A DNA stretch of 64,000 nt from Rosenbergiella australiborealis (GTDB lineage: Bacteria > Pseudomonadota > Gammaproteobacteria > Enterobacterales > Enterobacteriaceae): positions 62,001-126,000 of the forward strand of contig NZ_JABBFO010000007.1 of NCBI RefSeq assembly GCF_018494035.1. The letters are read 5' to 3'. This document shows, piece after piece, positions 42,069 through 51,326 of this stretch (its first letter is position 1; every line of letters begins with the position of its first letter). The translations under genes were made by a program, and so were the position numbers. Below the pieces are notes generated by a model. The model was not told the origin of the DNA and did no database searches. It worked only from the letters and a program-made list of their open reading frames with translations.

Positions 42069-43064
42069 ATGAAGAAGTTACCTTCGCAATGGACGCATAG
42101 AGAGAAAGCATTCTCGGCATTTATTACCGGGCCATTGTTATCATTTTGGCGGCAGCGGCAAGAACGTCAGTTTGTGGGCAAAGAGGGGATTACGATTCGC
42201 TACGTAAGGCTGACGTCAGCATCGCATAAAAAAGCGATTTTAATCGTTCCCGGTCGTTCAGAAACTTACGTGAAGTACCCCGAAGTAGCATGGGATCTCT
42301 TTAACTGTGGCTATGATATTTTTATCATCGATCATCGCGGACAAGGGCTTTCCGATCGATTGCTGGACGATCCACAACTGGGCCATGTTGTCCAGTTTTC
42401 AGATTACGTCGATGACTTGGCCCAATTATGTGACATTGAGATCTCGACATCCCGCTATCAACAAACCTTTGCCCTAGCCCATTCGATGGGGGGGGCAATA
42501 GTGACGCTATTATCGCAGCGTCAGCCCGATCGGTTTACAGCCACGGCGTTGGTGGCACCGATGTTTGGCATTGTTTTACCAATGCCTGAGTGGGTCGTAG
42601 AACGAATACTTAATTGGACGGAAGCTCGTCCTCATTTGCGGGAAACCTTTGCATATGGCACACGACACTGGCATGCCATACCGTTTGGCATCAATACACT
42701 GACTCATAGTCGTGTGCGTTATCAGCGAAACATTCGTTTCTACGCCGATCAACCTGAACTACAAATTGGTGGGCCAACTACGCATTGGGTACGAGAGGCG
42801 ATTCTGACTGGACGTCATATTGAGAATATTGCGCCGACGCTGACCCACCCCGTGTTGTTATTACAAGCTAGCGAAGATCAAGTGGTTGATAATCAAGCGC
42901 AAGACCGATTTTGTTTAGCGAGAAATCTCGCCGGTTTTCCCTGTTATGGCGACCATCCGCAGGTGATGGATGGCGCCCGTCACGAAATTTTATTTGAAAA
43001 AGATGAAATTCGGGCGAAAGCATTACAGAAAATTACGGATTATTTTTTAACCTTTAATACCTAA
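42069..43064 (+). CDS. pldB: Lysophospholipase L2
   Basis: Inner membrane-associated alpha/beta hydrolase, 331 aa, that cleaves lysophospholipids. The nucleophile elbow is AHSMGGAIV (AxSxGG form), the oxyanion region DHRGQGLSDR, and a late Asp/His pair is in SEDQVVDNQAQD and GARHEILFEKDEIR. Follows rhtC by 2 nt. Confidence 0.92.
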   Translation: MKKLPSQWTHREKAFSAFITGPLLSFWRQRQERQFVGKEGITIRYVRLTSASHKKAILIVPGRSETYVKYPEVAWDLFNCGYDIFIIDHRGQGLSDRLLDDPQLGHVVQFSDYVDDLAQLCDIEISTSRYQQTFALAHSMGGAIVTLLSQRQPDRFTATALVAPMFGIVLPMPEWVVERILNWTEARPHLRETFAYGTRHWHAIPFGINTLTHSRVRYQRNIRFYADQPELQIGGPTTHWVREAILTGRHIENIAPTLTHPVLLLQASEDQVVDNQAQDRFCLARNLAGFPCYGDHPQVMDGARHEILFEKDEIRAKALQKITDYFLTFNT

Positions 43065-43122
43065 AGCAGTTTAATTTCTCGGGCTCAAAATAGTGTTGAG
43101 TCTGCATAATTGAGAGGTCGTC

Positions 43123-43929
43123 ATGTACCCTATTGTTGCTTCTGATCTCGATGGAACCTTGCTCTCTCCAGAGCATTCATTAACCGACTTTGCTGCCCAG
43201 ACACTACAGCGTGTCACTCAGCGTGGTGTCTCATTTGTGTTTGCAACCGGTCGTCATCATGTTGATGTAGCGCAGATCCGTGAAAAACTTGGTATCGATG
43301 CTTATATGATTACATCGAATGGCGCACGTGTGCATGATACGCAAGGCAATTTGTTGTTTGCTCATAACTTAGACAGAGATATCGCTGAAGAACTTATCCT
43401 GCTTAAGTATCAAGATAAGGAGATCTTGACCCAAATTTATCGTGATGATGAGTGGTTCATCGCTCGGGAATGCCATGATGATTCTTCATTTTTTATGGAG
43501 TCTGATTTTCGTTATCAGATCTATCAGCCGGTAGATTTTTCGTTAGAAGGTATAAGCAAAGTCTTTTTTACCTGCAATGATCATCAACAATTATTACAGT
43601 TAGAAACGGCCTTAGTCGCCCGTTTCGGCGACCGTGTCAACGTCAGTTTTTCATTACCGATCTGCTTAGAGGTCATGGCAGGCGGTGTCTCGAAAGGCCA
43701 TGCTTTAGATAAAGTCTCTCGTCGACTCGGCTACAGCCTACAAGACTGTATTGCCTTTGGTGATGGTATGAATGATAAAGAGATGCTCAGTATGGCGGGT
43801 AAAGGCTGCATTATGGAAAATGGCCAGCAGCGATTAAAAGAGTTACTCCCCGACTTAGCGGTGATTGGCAACAATGGTCAAGATGCCGTACCTCGTTATT
43901 TACGCCAATTATATGCAGTGACTGACTAA
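43123..43929 (+). CDS. yigL: Pyridoxal phosphate/sugar phosphatase YigL (HAD, Cof type)
   Basis: 268 aa type IIB HAD phosphatase. Motif I VASDLDGTLLSPEH, motif II FATGRHHVDV and SNGARVHD, Lys at VSKGHALDKV, motif IV IAFGDGMNDKEML. E. coli YigL dephosphorylates pyridoxal phosphate and is controlled by the sRNA SgrS during sugar-phosphate stress. GAGAGG precedes the ATG. yigM, next in E. coli, is missing; metR follows in convergent orientation. Confidence 0.93.
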   Translation: MYPIVASDLDGTLLSPEHSLTDFAAQTLQRVTQRGVSFVFATGRHHVDVAQIREKLGIDAYMITSNGARVHDTQGNLLFAHNLDRDIAEELILLKYQDKEILTQIYRDDEWFIARECHDDSSFFMESDFRYQIYQPVDFSLEGISKVFFTCNDHQQLLQLETALVARFGDRVNVSFSLPICLEVMAGGVSKGHALDKVSRRLGYSLQDCIAFGDGMNDKEMLSMAGKGCIMENGQQRLKELLPDLAVIGNNGQDAVPRYLRQLYAVTD

Positions 43930-44057
43930 CGACGATATATATGTCGCAACGCCTGATGCTAACCGTTATCGGTTGGCAATTATCGATAAGAAGAGGGCGA
44001 GTTGGCACCGTCTTGTCACCTGAAGGTTAATAGGCCACTCTGTAGGTGATATTTCGA

Positions 44058-44975
44058 TCAGGCGGTGACCAGTGCTCCGGAGGCATCACGGACAAAAGGT
44101 AATTGCCGGGCATGTTGCTGCGCGTGCGTGATAAAGGCGTCGAGTACCGGCTGACGGTTTTCCCCTTCGCGCGTTGCTGCATACAATCGACTCCACAAAC
44201 CATTATCCAGAGTGCGCGTCACCACCAATTTTTGCCGCTCAACATTCTCCACCACCCAATGGGGTAGCGCTGCAATACCCATGTTGGCAGATACCATCTG
44301 AATCAACAATAAGGTGTTATCGACCGTTTTTAAGGATGGCGAAATGCCCGAAGGCTGTAAAAAATGGCGCCAAATATCGATACGCTGACGTTGCACTGGG
44401 TAGATCAGTAAGGTCTCTTCGCTGAGGTCTTCCGGTAAGATAGTGGGTTTGGTTGCTAAAGGGTGGTCCACGGCCACGATCAGCCTGACTTCAAAATCGA
44501 ATAATGGCGTATAGTGCAATCCGCTTTTCGGCAGAATATCTGAAGTTAAAACCAGATCCAGCTTACCTTGTTGTAAGGCGGGTTGCGGATCGAAAGTAAC
44601 CCCTGAAATAAATTCTACAGCTACCTGTGGCCACTGCTCTCGAAAGCTATTGAGTGCTGGGGTCATCCATTGAATACAGCTGTGGCATTCGATGGCGATG
44701 CGAAGGGTCGTTTGCTCAGGGGCTTGGCATGCCTGTAAGGCTTGATGAACTTGCGGCAATACGGAATCGGCGAGCTGAAGTAAGACTTCACCTTGACGTG
44801 TGAATCGCAGGGGTTGGCTCTTACGTACAAAAAGTCGAAAGCCTAGACGTTGCTCAATATCACTAAATTGATGTGATAACGCCGACTGAGTTTGATGCAA
44901 ATGAGCGGCTGCAGCGGCTAAAGATCCGGTCTGTTTCAAGGCTTGCAGTGTTTTCAGATGCTTAATCTCAATCAT
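44058..44975 (-). CDS. metR: LysR-type regulator MetR
   Basis: Homocysteine-responsive activator of methionine synthesis genes, 305 aa. N-terminal winged helix ([51 protein letters not shown]) and an effector-binding domain with [28 protein letters not shown] and [20 protein letters not shown], all close to E. coli MetR. Start at MIEIKHL (ATG 44975) by alignment, with AAAGG upstream; the frame extends 26 codons into the promoter region. The divergent metE gene of E. coli is not present; the next gene upstream is on the same strand. Confidence 0.94.
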   Translation of the reverse strand: MIEIKHLKTLQALKQTGSLAAAAAHLHQTQSALSHQFSDIEQRLGFRLFVRKSQPLRFTRQGEVLLQLADSVLPQVHQALQACQAPEQTTLRIAIECHSCIQWMTPALNSFREQWPQVAVEFISGVTFDPQPALQQGKLDLVLTSDILPKSGLHYTPLFDFEVRLIVAVDHPLATKPTILPEDLSEETLLIYPVQRQRIDIWRHFLQPSGISPSLKTVDNTLLLIQMVSANMGIAALPHWVVENVERQKLVVTRTLDNGLWSRLYAATREGENRQPVLDAFITHAQQHARQLPFVRDASGALVTA

Positions 44976-45021
44976 GGTACGTTTTACCTTTGGTAATGAT
45001 GACTCTCTTTTTATAGCCAAC

Positions 45022-45050
45022 AATGTACTGATTATTACCGGGTGTGTAAA
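45022..45050 (-). promoter_or_regulatory. metR promoter
   Basis: On the minus strand TTTACA (45045-45050) and TACATT (45022-45027) are 17 bp apart, a plausible sigma-70 promoter about 45 bp upstream of the metR start. Its -35 overlaps the first of the MetJ-like boxes. Confidence 0.6.
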
Positions 45051-45071
45051 CATCTGGATGTCTAAACATCT
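45048..45071. promoter_or_regulatory. Three tandem MetJ-box-like 8-mers
   Basis: AAACATCT, GGATGTCT and AAACATCT lie head to tail with no spacer; each matches 6 of 8 bases of the met box consensus AGACGTCT. Tandem met boxes bind MetJ with S-adenosylmethionine. Overlap with the metR -35 fits repression by methionine. Confidence 0.75.
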
Positions 45072-45287
45072 ACGTTATTTTTCTTCAACTTGATCACGCA
45101 GCTTTCTCATCATTGAAAAACGATGACGTTTTCCTCTCTCTTGAGTTTGACGAACAGTCAGCAGAGTGATCGCGGTTTTATCTCACTTTTGCGGAGAATT
45201 TTCGGGGGATCTGGAGGGAGTCGCTAAAATAAAGCACGGTCGTGCCCCGCCTCAGCATGACTTATCACGGGGCAGTCAAGGTACTCG
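45072..45287. other. Intergenic region where metE would begin, no gene seen
   Basis: Together with the metR promoter this makes a 312-bp gap between metR and the lipoprotein gene. No reading frame and no metE remnant was recognised. A 7-bp inverted repeat TGCCCCG/CGGGGCA with an 18-nt loop (about 45243-45275) lies just after the lipoprotein gene on its coding strand and may act as a weak terminator. Confidence 0.45.
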
Positions 45288-45809
45288 CTAGGGGTTGATT
45301 TGGCGACGTACACTACACGCCACAACATTGCCTTTTTTACATCCTAATTCAGCGTATTGCTGTGCTTTTGCTAGATTTTTATCGGTTCCGCGACCGTAAC
45401 GATAAAGATTGGAGAGATATAAATACGAAGTGGCATCGCCCAACTCTGCCCCTTGTTGATATAACTCACGGGCGCGCGTTAAGTCTTTAGGCAGTGCATA
45501 ACCATTCTCAAACATATGTCCTAACGCACTGTAGGCAGCAGGTTGTTTAAGGCCAGTTGCCAGCTGATAGTAGCGTACCGCCTGAGCATAGTATTGACTA
45601 CCACGCATCTCATACATTGTCCCCGCCGTAATACAGGCATCCCCTTGTTGATTTTCACAGCGCTTGATCTGATTATCGAGCTCTGCCTGTTGGGCATAGG
45701 TGGCGTGTGTTGATGATGATGAAAAATAGTTCACAAATCGATGATAAGTGCTACAACCGGAAAGTGTTAGCGCTAAAACGGCAACACTGGTTGGGATCAA
45801 AAATTTCAT
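45288..45809 (-). CDS. Sel1-repeat lipoprotein, function unknown
   Basis: 173 aa lipoprotein: signal peptide with lipobox LSGC (Cys19), then a Ser/Thr linker and Sel1-like (TPR-like) repeats from about residue 58, for example ACITAGTMYEMRGSQYYAQA, AAYSALGHMFENGYALPKDL and TSYLYLSNLYRYGRGTDKNL. Such repeats form protein-binding solenoids. Several cysteines (CENQQGDAC, CKKGNVVAC) resemble the helical cysteine-rich form. It lies between metR and the flagellar export genes on the same strand as lfhA, so it may be accessory to the flagellar locus or an unrelated passenger. Confidence 0.75.
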   Translation of the reverse strand: MKFLIPTSVAVLALTLSGCSTYHRFVNYFSSSSTHATYAQQAELDNQIKRCENQQGDACITAGTMYEMRGSQYYAQAVRYYQLATGLKQPAAYSALGHMFENGYALPKDLTRARELYQQGAELGDATSYLYLSNLYRYGRGTDKNLAKAQQYAELGCKKGNVVACSVRRQINP

Positions 45810-45834
45810 AAGGCCCTCTCGTTCAATATCGACG

Positions 45835-45857
45835 CCTCAGGGAGTGCCTCCCTGAGG
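45835..45857 (-). repeat. Perfect 9-bp hairpin between lfhA and the lipoprotein gene
   Basis: CCTCAGGGA and TCCCTGAGG pair around the loop GTGCC. No T run follows on the minus strand, so it is not a standard intrinsic terminator; it could define the end of the lfhA message. Confidence 0.5.
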
Positions 45858-45945
45858 TAGAGTCATAACAGTCTACGCTTATCTAAGCTAAATCGCTTTA
45901 CGCCGATATCTGAAAGGCAGGCCAGTCTACCCCAAAATCTCCCGA

Positions 45946-48027
45946 TTAGGTTAAATGACCCCGTATAACGACTTCACGATCTTCAGGGACTTCATTATAG
46001 GAAAGTACAAATAGTTCACGAGAGAAAGAGCGTGCGTAGCGGGCGAGCAATGGGCGCAAAGCTGGAGGAACGATCAATACCGGGGGTAGATTTTCTGCTT
46101 TCATCTGTTGAGTCATTAAAGGCATATTGGTTTGCAGCTGAGACAGTAAATGCGGATCCAGTGGGATATTATCCAACTCTTTATTCCCCGCAGCTTGTTG
46201 TGCTCGCAGTAAAAGGTTCTCAAGTTCATCGCTCAGCGTAAATACGGCAAACTGAGAACGATTTTTATTGATCTCTTGCACAATGTGTCGGCGTAAGGCA
46301 TAGCGAACATCCGCGGCCAACAGCAGTGGGTCTTTAGTCACTTGGTGGCCGATTAATAGCGCGGTCGCGATAGTGACAATATCTTTTAAACTGACACCGT
46401 CTAATAAAAGATACCGATAAATTCGTAGCTGTTGTGTGTAGGTCAGTGCATGATTTAAATCGTCGCTGAGACGCGGGGCTTGGGCCGCTAAACGTTTATG
46501 TAAATGGGTAATATCGTCATACTGAAAAAGATCGGGCAGATAGAGCTTGGCGATCTTATTAACATGAGTGGCAATCACACTGGCACAATCGACCACTTGG
46601 TAGCCAAAACGTAAGGCTTGGCTTTTTTGAGACGGATCGATCCAAATTGCGGACATCCCATACGCGGGATCTGTACCCAAAATCCCGTCAAGTTCGCCAT
46701 AAATTTCGTTACTGGCGAGTGCCATTAATTTATCAGCATAAACTTCACCTACCGCTGCCTGGATCCCTTGAACCAGAATACTGTACTGTGTCGGTTTTAA
46801 ACGAAAATTCTCGCGTACTTGGATCTCGGGCAGGAGAACACCACTATTTTCAGAGAGGATTTGACGCACACCGGTGATACGTTGTGACAGCAAACCACCC
46901 TGTTGTTGGTCAATAAGGTTGACTAACTTGTAACCTAAGTTGAGGCCCAGAGGCTCGGTCAGCGTCAGACCTTCCCATTCTAGTGGAGGAGGCTGGTTAT
47001 CAAGTTGATGTTCGATAATATCCGAAGTCATACCTGTTGCGGCGACAATACGTTTCGACTGACGCCAGCCAGTAAACGCCAGCAATAAGGTGAAGCTCAG
47101 AAAGGCGATATGGGGCATTCCCGGAACCAGCGCCATCGCGAGCATAATCCCGGCTACGGTGTAGAGCACCGTGGGTTGTGCAAGCAGTTGCTCTCGAACT
47201 TCGTGGCGAATATCCTGCCCATCACTGACTCGGGTGACAATAATCGCCGCCGCTGTCGATAGCAGTAGTGAAGGGAGCTGTGCCACTAAGCCATCACCAA
47301 TGGTCAGTAACACATATTGTTGGAACGCTTGGCTGGCATCAAGATGATACTTCGCCATTCCAATCGCGATGCCTCCGACCATATTAATAACTAAGATCAA
47401 CATTCCGGCAATCGCATCGCCGCGCACAAACTTTGAAGCGCCATCCATCGAACCATAGAAATCGGCTTCTCGAGTGACCTCCGCGCGTCTTGCCCGGGCT
47501 TGTGTTTGAGTAATCGCCCCTGCATTCAGCTCCGCATCGATAGCCATTTGTTTTCCTGGCATAGCATCGAGCGTAAAGCGTGCCGAGACTTCAGAAATCC
47601 GTTCAGCCCCCTTGGTAATTACGACGAAATTGACAATCATCAGAATAATAAAGACGACCAATCCGACCACAAAGTCACCACCAATAACCACTTGGCCGAA
47701 TGCCTCGATCACTTTACCGGCTGCGCCTTCGCCTTCGTGACCGTGCAATAAGACGACCCGTGTGGAGGCAACGTTTAATGAGAGTCGCAGCAAAGTAGTA
47801 ATCAGTAGCAGTGTTGGAAAAATACTGAAATCGAGTGGACGTTGAGCATTAACCGACACCAGCAGGATTAAAATAGCCAGCACGATATTAAAGGTAAACA
47901 GACAATCGAGAACCAGTGGATTCAAGGGTAAAATGACCATTGATAAGACCGATAACACTAAAATCGGTACACCCAATGGAAATGTCTTCCCTAATGGCAA
48001 CCATTGGGGCAGTTTGAATTTATTCAC
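45946..48027 (-). CDS. lfhA: Lateral flagellar export gate protein LfhA (FlhA)
   Basis: FlhA homologue, 693 aa, the large export-gate subunit of the flagellar type III secretion machine. Eight hydrophobic segments in the first 330 residues, with the signature TLLRLSLNVASTRVVLL and the FHIPEP-type loop RISEVSARFTLDAMPGKQMAIDAELNAG split here into family motifs; then a large cytosolic domain that docks substrate-chaperone complexes. It overlaps lfhB by 8 nt and is the last gene of the lfiM-to-lfhA operon. Confidence 0.93.
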   Translation of the reverse strand: MNKFKLPQWLPLGKTFPLGVPILVLSVLSMVILPLNPLVLDCLFTFNIVLAILILLVSVNAQRPLDFSIFPTLLLITTLLRLSLNVASTRVVLLHGHEGEGAAGKVIEAFGQVVIGGDFVVGLVVFIILMIVNFVVITKGAERISEVSARFTLDAMPGKQMAIDAELNAGAITQTQARARRAEVTREADFYGSMDGASKFVRGDAIAGMLILVINMVGGIAIGMAKYHLDASQAFQQYVLLTIGDGLVAQLPSLLLSTAAAIIVTRVSDGQDIRHEVREQLLAQPTVLYTVAGIMLAMALVPGMPHIAFLSFTLLLAFTGWRQSKRIVAATGMTSDIIEHQLDNQPPPLEWEGLTLTEPLGLNLGYKLVNLIDQQQGGLLSQRITGVRQILSENSGVLLPEIQVRENFRLKPTQYSILVQGIQAAVGEVYADKLMALASNEIYGELDGILGTDPAYGMSAIWIDPSQKSQALRFGYQVVDCASVIATHVNKIAKLYLPDLFQYDDITHLHKRLAAQAPRLSDDLNHALTYTQQLRIYRYLLLDGVSLKDIVTIATALLIGHQVTKDPLLLAADVRYALRRHIVQEINKNRSQFAVFTLSDELENLLLRAQQAAGNKELDNIPLDPHLLSQLQTNMPLMTQQMKAENLPPVLIVPPALRPLLARYARSFSRELFVLSYNEVPEDREVVIRGHLT

Positions 48028-49144
48028 TAAATTGTCCTTCGGCGGGCAGTGGTAACGTTTGGTTTATACGTGGTTTTTGTAATGACTGATTTTCACGCCA
48101 GCGACGTAGTTGCATCACATAGGTGAGAACATGCGCGATAGCTTGATAGAGCTGATGGGGAATCTGCTGATTAACGCGGGTCGAGGCATAAACGGCCCGG
48201 GCTAAAGGAGGAAATTCCACGACTTCAATGGCATGTTCTTCCCCGAGTTGTCGAATATAAAGGGCTAAATCGTCAATACCTTTAGCGACAACATAAGGAG
48301 CCGAAGCGGCATTGGGATCATACTTAAGCGCCACGGCATAATGTGTCGGATTGGTAATAATAACATTGGCTTGCGGTACCGTTTTTCGTAATTGACCTTG
48401 GGCGATTTGCCGTTGTAGCTGCCGTAACCGTCCCTTTATCTGTGGATTTCCCTCAGTATTCTTAAATTCATCTTTAACTTCTTGGCGGCTCATTTTCATT
48501 TTGCGTTGAAATTGATAACGGCTTAGTGGCCATTCAATTAATGCAAATCCACACATTAGCAATACAAAATAGCCGAAAAGCGTCGCCGCCAGTTTGAGAC
48601 TAATGGCCAGTACTATTGGCCAACTCAGGCGCGAAAGAAGCATAATGTCTGCAAGAGAATGTCGAAGCACAACCCCTAGCATCGACAAGATAATCACACT
48701 CTTAACCAAGACTTTTGCAAGTTCAATCAGATTGTCGACCGCGACTAATCGGGCGATGCCTGTAAGCGGGTTCAGCCGTTTGATATCAGGAATAAGTTTA
48801 TGCAGGCTAAATATCCAGCCCCCACTTAATAGGGCGACTAAGCCGGCGACCAAAGGCACCCCACAGAAACTTAGAACAATCATGAGTACCAATTGAAGGG
48901 CACTGCCTAGAAGAGATAACAACGCATCGTTGCGATCAGACACCGATAGCTGACTGGGCATGCGTTGGAAGAACTCACCGATCAGATGCCAATACCACGG
49001 CGTTAATATCAGTAGTGTGATAAATGCAATCGCCAATGAGGCCGCGGAAGAGAGTTCTTTTGCGCGACCCGCATCGCCTTTTTCTCGGGCTTTTTTAAGT
49101 TTAGTGGGGGTCGCTTTTTCGGTTTTATCACTGGCTTGCGACAT
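48020..49144 (-). CDS. lfhB: Lateral flagellar export switch LfhB (FlhB)
   Basis: FlhB homologue, 374 aa. Four membrane segments (about 32-50, 86-112, 140-162, 185-205) and a cytoplasmic domain containing the autocleavage motif NPTH at residues 265-268, which governs the change from hook to filament export. N-terminal SDKTEKATPTKLKKAREKGD is typical of the family. Overlaps lfiR by 17 nt. Confidence 0.93.
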   Translation of the reverse strand: MSQASDKTEKATPTKLKKAREKGDAGRAKELSSAASLAIAFITLLILTPWYWHLIGEFFQRMPSQLSVSDRNDALLSLLGSALQLVLMIVLSFCGVPLVAGLVALLSGGWIFSLHKLIPDIKRLNPLTGIARLVAVDNLIELAKVLVKSVIILSMLGVVLRHSLADIMLLSRLSWPIVLAISLKLAATLFGYFVLLMCGFALIEWPLSRYQFQRKMKMSRQEVKDEFKNTEGNPQIKGRLRQLQRQIAQGQLRKTVPQANVIITNPTHYAVALKYDPNAASAPYVVAKGIDDLALYIRQLGEEHAIEVVEFPPLARAVYASTRVNQQIPHQLYQAIAHVLTYVMQLRRWRENQSLQKPRINQTLPLPAEGQFSE

Positions 49145-49910
49145 GAGCCCCCCGTAATAAATCGAATTGGTGAATAATTTGGTTGGTTAAAGATAAGTAG
49201 TGTTCTGACAAAGCAGGAATCAGTAGTGCAATACTGATAATGCCTGCCAACGTGGCCAGTGGGAATCCTAAAGAAAACAGATTAAGGCTGGCGGATACCT
49301 TATTGAGTAGGCCGAACACTCCTTGAATTAATAGCATTATCACTGTCGAGGGCAGGGCGATAATTACTGCCGCAGAGATAATCCAGCCAAAGCTACTGAT
49401 TAACACCTGAAAGCTAGGCCAAGAGAGCGCCGATCCGATTGGCCAAAAAATAAACCCCTTGTACAGCACCGTGACCAATAATAAATGGCCATTTGCGGCA
49501 AAGAAAATAAGCATCATGGTCAAATTAAAGAGTTGAGCAATCAGTGTATTGCTTGTGCCATTGACCGGATCATTTTGTACGGCCATCGATAAACCCATAT
49601 TCATCGCAATAATTTGTCCTGCGGTTTGCATCGATGAAAAGGCAAATTGCAATAATTGACCGAAAACCATGCCCCAGATAATTTGTTCAGCCACAAGCCA
49701 TAGCATGGTTACGGACAGTAATGCAGGCAGCGGCGTTTCTCGGAGTAAGGGAGTAATTAAGGCGGTAAGGACCAGCGAGATCAGCACGCGAATTTTTCGA
49801 GAAATAAGCGTGCTTTCTGCCAAGGGGCTGAATTGTAAAAAAGCCAGTATACGTACCCAAGGTAACAAGAAGGTCAGTAGATGACTGTAAAGTGCGGTCA
49901 CATCAAGCAT
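49128..49910 (-). CDS. lfiR: Lateral flagellar export protein LfiR (FliR)
   Basis: FliR homologue, 260 aa, with about six membrane segments; part of the FliPQR export channel. Conserved GQIIAMNMGLSMAVQNDPVNG region and the helical C-terminus. Sits between lfiQ (6 nt gap) and lfhB. Confidence 0.9.
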   Translation of the reverse strand: MLDVTALYSHLLTFLLPWVRILAFLQFSPLAESTLISRKIRVLISLVLTALITPLLRETPLPALLSVTMLWLVAEQIIWGMVFGQLLQFAFSSMQTAGQIIAMNMGLSMAVQNDPVNGTSNTLIAQLFNLTMMLIFFAANGHLLLVTVLYKGFIFWPIGSALSWPSFQVLISSFGWIISAAVIIALPSTVIMLLIQGVFGLLNKVSASLNLFSLGFPLATLAGIISIALLIPALSEHYLSLTNQIIHQFDLLRGAHVASQ

Positions 49911-49916
49911 TGGGCA

Positions 49917-50189
49917 TTATCCGGTTATTGCGCCAGCTTGATGAAATAACAGCTCAGTGAAATCGATCAATTTAACCAGTATCCATTTACCCGCCACGAT
50001 TAATACGACTAAGGTCACCACCAAACGCGGTAAAAAGCTCAGTGTTTGTTCGTTAATCTGAGTCGCGGCTTGGAAGATACTGACACATAATCCCACCACT
50101 AAGCCGGGTAAAATGATCACGGCAGAAATGAGCAACACTAGCTGAATAGCGCTGCCCATTTGGTCGCTAATGCTCTCGAGGGTAAACAT
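49917..50189 (-). CDS. lfiQ: Lateral flagellar export protein LfiQ (FliQ)
   Basis: 90 aa with two hydrophobic helices, the normal FliQ plan. Conserved PGLVVGLCVSIFQAATQINEQTL and LPRLVVTLVVL confirm it. One base separates it from lfiP. Confidence 0.92.
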   Translation of the reverse strand: MFTLESISDQMGSAIQLVLLISAVIILPGLVVGLCVSIFQAATQINEQTLSFLPRLVVTLVVLIVAGKWILVKLIDFTELLFHQAGAITG

Positions 50190-50190
50190 C

Positions 50191-50946
50191 TTAAAATCCC
50201 TGAATACTATGGGTCAGCGTACCGGTAATCAGTGACCAACCATCGCAAAGCACAAAAAGCAATAGTTTGAACGGTAGCGAGACGACCATCGGCGATAACA
50301 TCATCATTCCCATTGCCATCAAAATGCTGGAGACAATCAGGTCGATCACTAAAAAAGGCAAATAGATCATAAAACCAATTTGAAATGCGGTTTTAAGCTC
50401 GCTTAACAGATAGGCGGGTGTGATGATGGTCAGATCTTGATCTCGCGGATCGCCACTGACTTTAGCAATCGTCATTATTTGTGCAAGCGCGGTTTTACTG
50501 GTCTGCGCGAGCATAAAGTTTTTTAATGGCGTACTGGCACGTTGTAAGGCATCGGTCAGTGAGAGTTGTTGTGCTTGATAAGGCTGAATGGCTTGTTGAT
50601 TGATTGTCGTCCAGACAGGGCGCATAACCAGTAACGTTAGGCATAAGGCTATACCCGTTAAGACTTTATTCGGCGGAGTTTGTTGAAGGCCTAAGGCTTG
50701 GCGTAAGATCGCCAACACGATAATAAAGCGGGTAAAACTGGTCATCATCAGGACCATAATCGGTAATAAACCGAGTAAAGTCATTAAAACTAGGACTTCG
50801 ATGTTAACGCTGTACTGCTGTGAACCATTGCTTGCCTGTGAGCTAAACAACGGTAATCCCATATCCGCGGCAAAGAGTGGCGAGGAAAAGAGTAGGCCGC
50901 CAGCAAGCATTAGCGGTAAGTAACACCCTTTAAAGGTGAGATTCAT
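50191..50946 (-). CDS. lfiP: Lateral flagellar export protein LfiP (FliP)
   Basis: 251 aa with a cleavable signal peptide (ending LFA|AD) and four membrane segments. FliP hallmarks: MTSFTRFIIVLAILRQALGLQQTPPNKVL, here in part, and the C-terminal SILMAMGMMMLSP and PFKLLLFVLCDGWSL. No fliO gene lies between lfiN and lfiP, so the FliO assembly chaperone is not encoded at this place. Confidence 0.93.
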   Translation of the reverse strand: MNLTFKGCYLPLMLAGGLLFSSPLFAADMGLPLFSSQASNGSQQYSVNIEVLVLMTLLGLLPIMVLMMTSFTRFIIVLAILRQALGLQQTPPNKVLTGIALCLTLLVMRPVWTTINQQAIQPYQAQQLSLTDALQRASTPLKNFMLAQTSKTALAQIMTIAKVSGDPRDQDLTIITPAYLLSELKTAFQIGFMIYLPFLVIDLIVSSILMAMGMMMLSPMVVSLPFKLLLFVLCDGWSLITGTLTHSIQGF

Positions 50947-51323
50947 GGAGTTAAATCGCTCAATGATTGTCCGGTGAATTCAATAATCCGTAAGCCATAT
51001 TTATCGTTGACCACAACGACTTCTGCTTTACCGAATAGCACACCATTGACTTTCAAATCTAACGGTTCGCCTGCCATCTTATTCAGTTCAATCACTGAAC
51101 TATTGTCGATGGCTAATAATTCGGCTAATGAGACATTTACCGATGCGACTTCTAGGGTTAAGGTCAACGGAATTCGGTTGAAAAGCTGGCGTTTACGTTG
51201 TTCTGCCTTTTGCTGGTCAAGATCTGCGGAGGGTTGCGAATCCATCGGATTCGTTGACAATTCATCCAGCGATATATCGTCCAGAGAAAAAGCCGATGGA
51301 GGCGTTGTATTATCGTAGTTCAT
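50943..51323 (-). CDS. lfiN: Lateral flagellar C-ring protein LfiN (FliN)
   Basis: 126 aa. A variable acidic N-terminal part (about 50 residues) is followed by the SpoA domain: PLTLTLEVASVNVSLAELLAI and VNGVLFGKAEVVVVNDKYGLRI. Forms the bottom of the rotor C-ring. Overlaps lfiP by 4 nt and follows lfiM by 3 nt. Confidence 0.92.
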   Translation of the reverse strand: MNYDNTTPPSAFSLDDISLDELSTNPMDSQPSADLDQQKAEQRKRQLFNRIPLTLTLEVASVNVSLAELLAIDNSSVIELNKMAGEPLDLKVNGVLFGKAEVVVVNDKYGLRIIEFTGQSLSDLTP

Positions 51324-51326
51324 GCT

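Noticed and set aside
43930-44057. Small inverted repeat AACCGTTATCGGTT between yigL and metR
   Set aside because: Short stem with no T run; not supportable as a terminator.
45243-45275. GC-rich inverted repeat as a certain terminator of the lipoprotein gene
   Set aside because: The loop is 18 nt and no U tract follows; only mentioned as a weak possibility.
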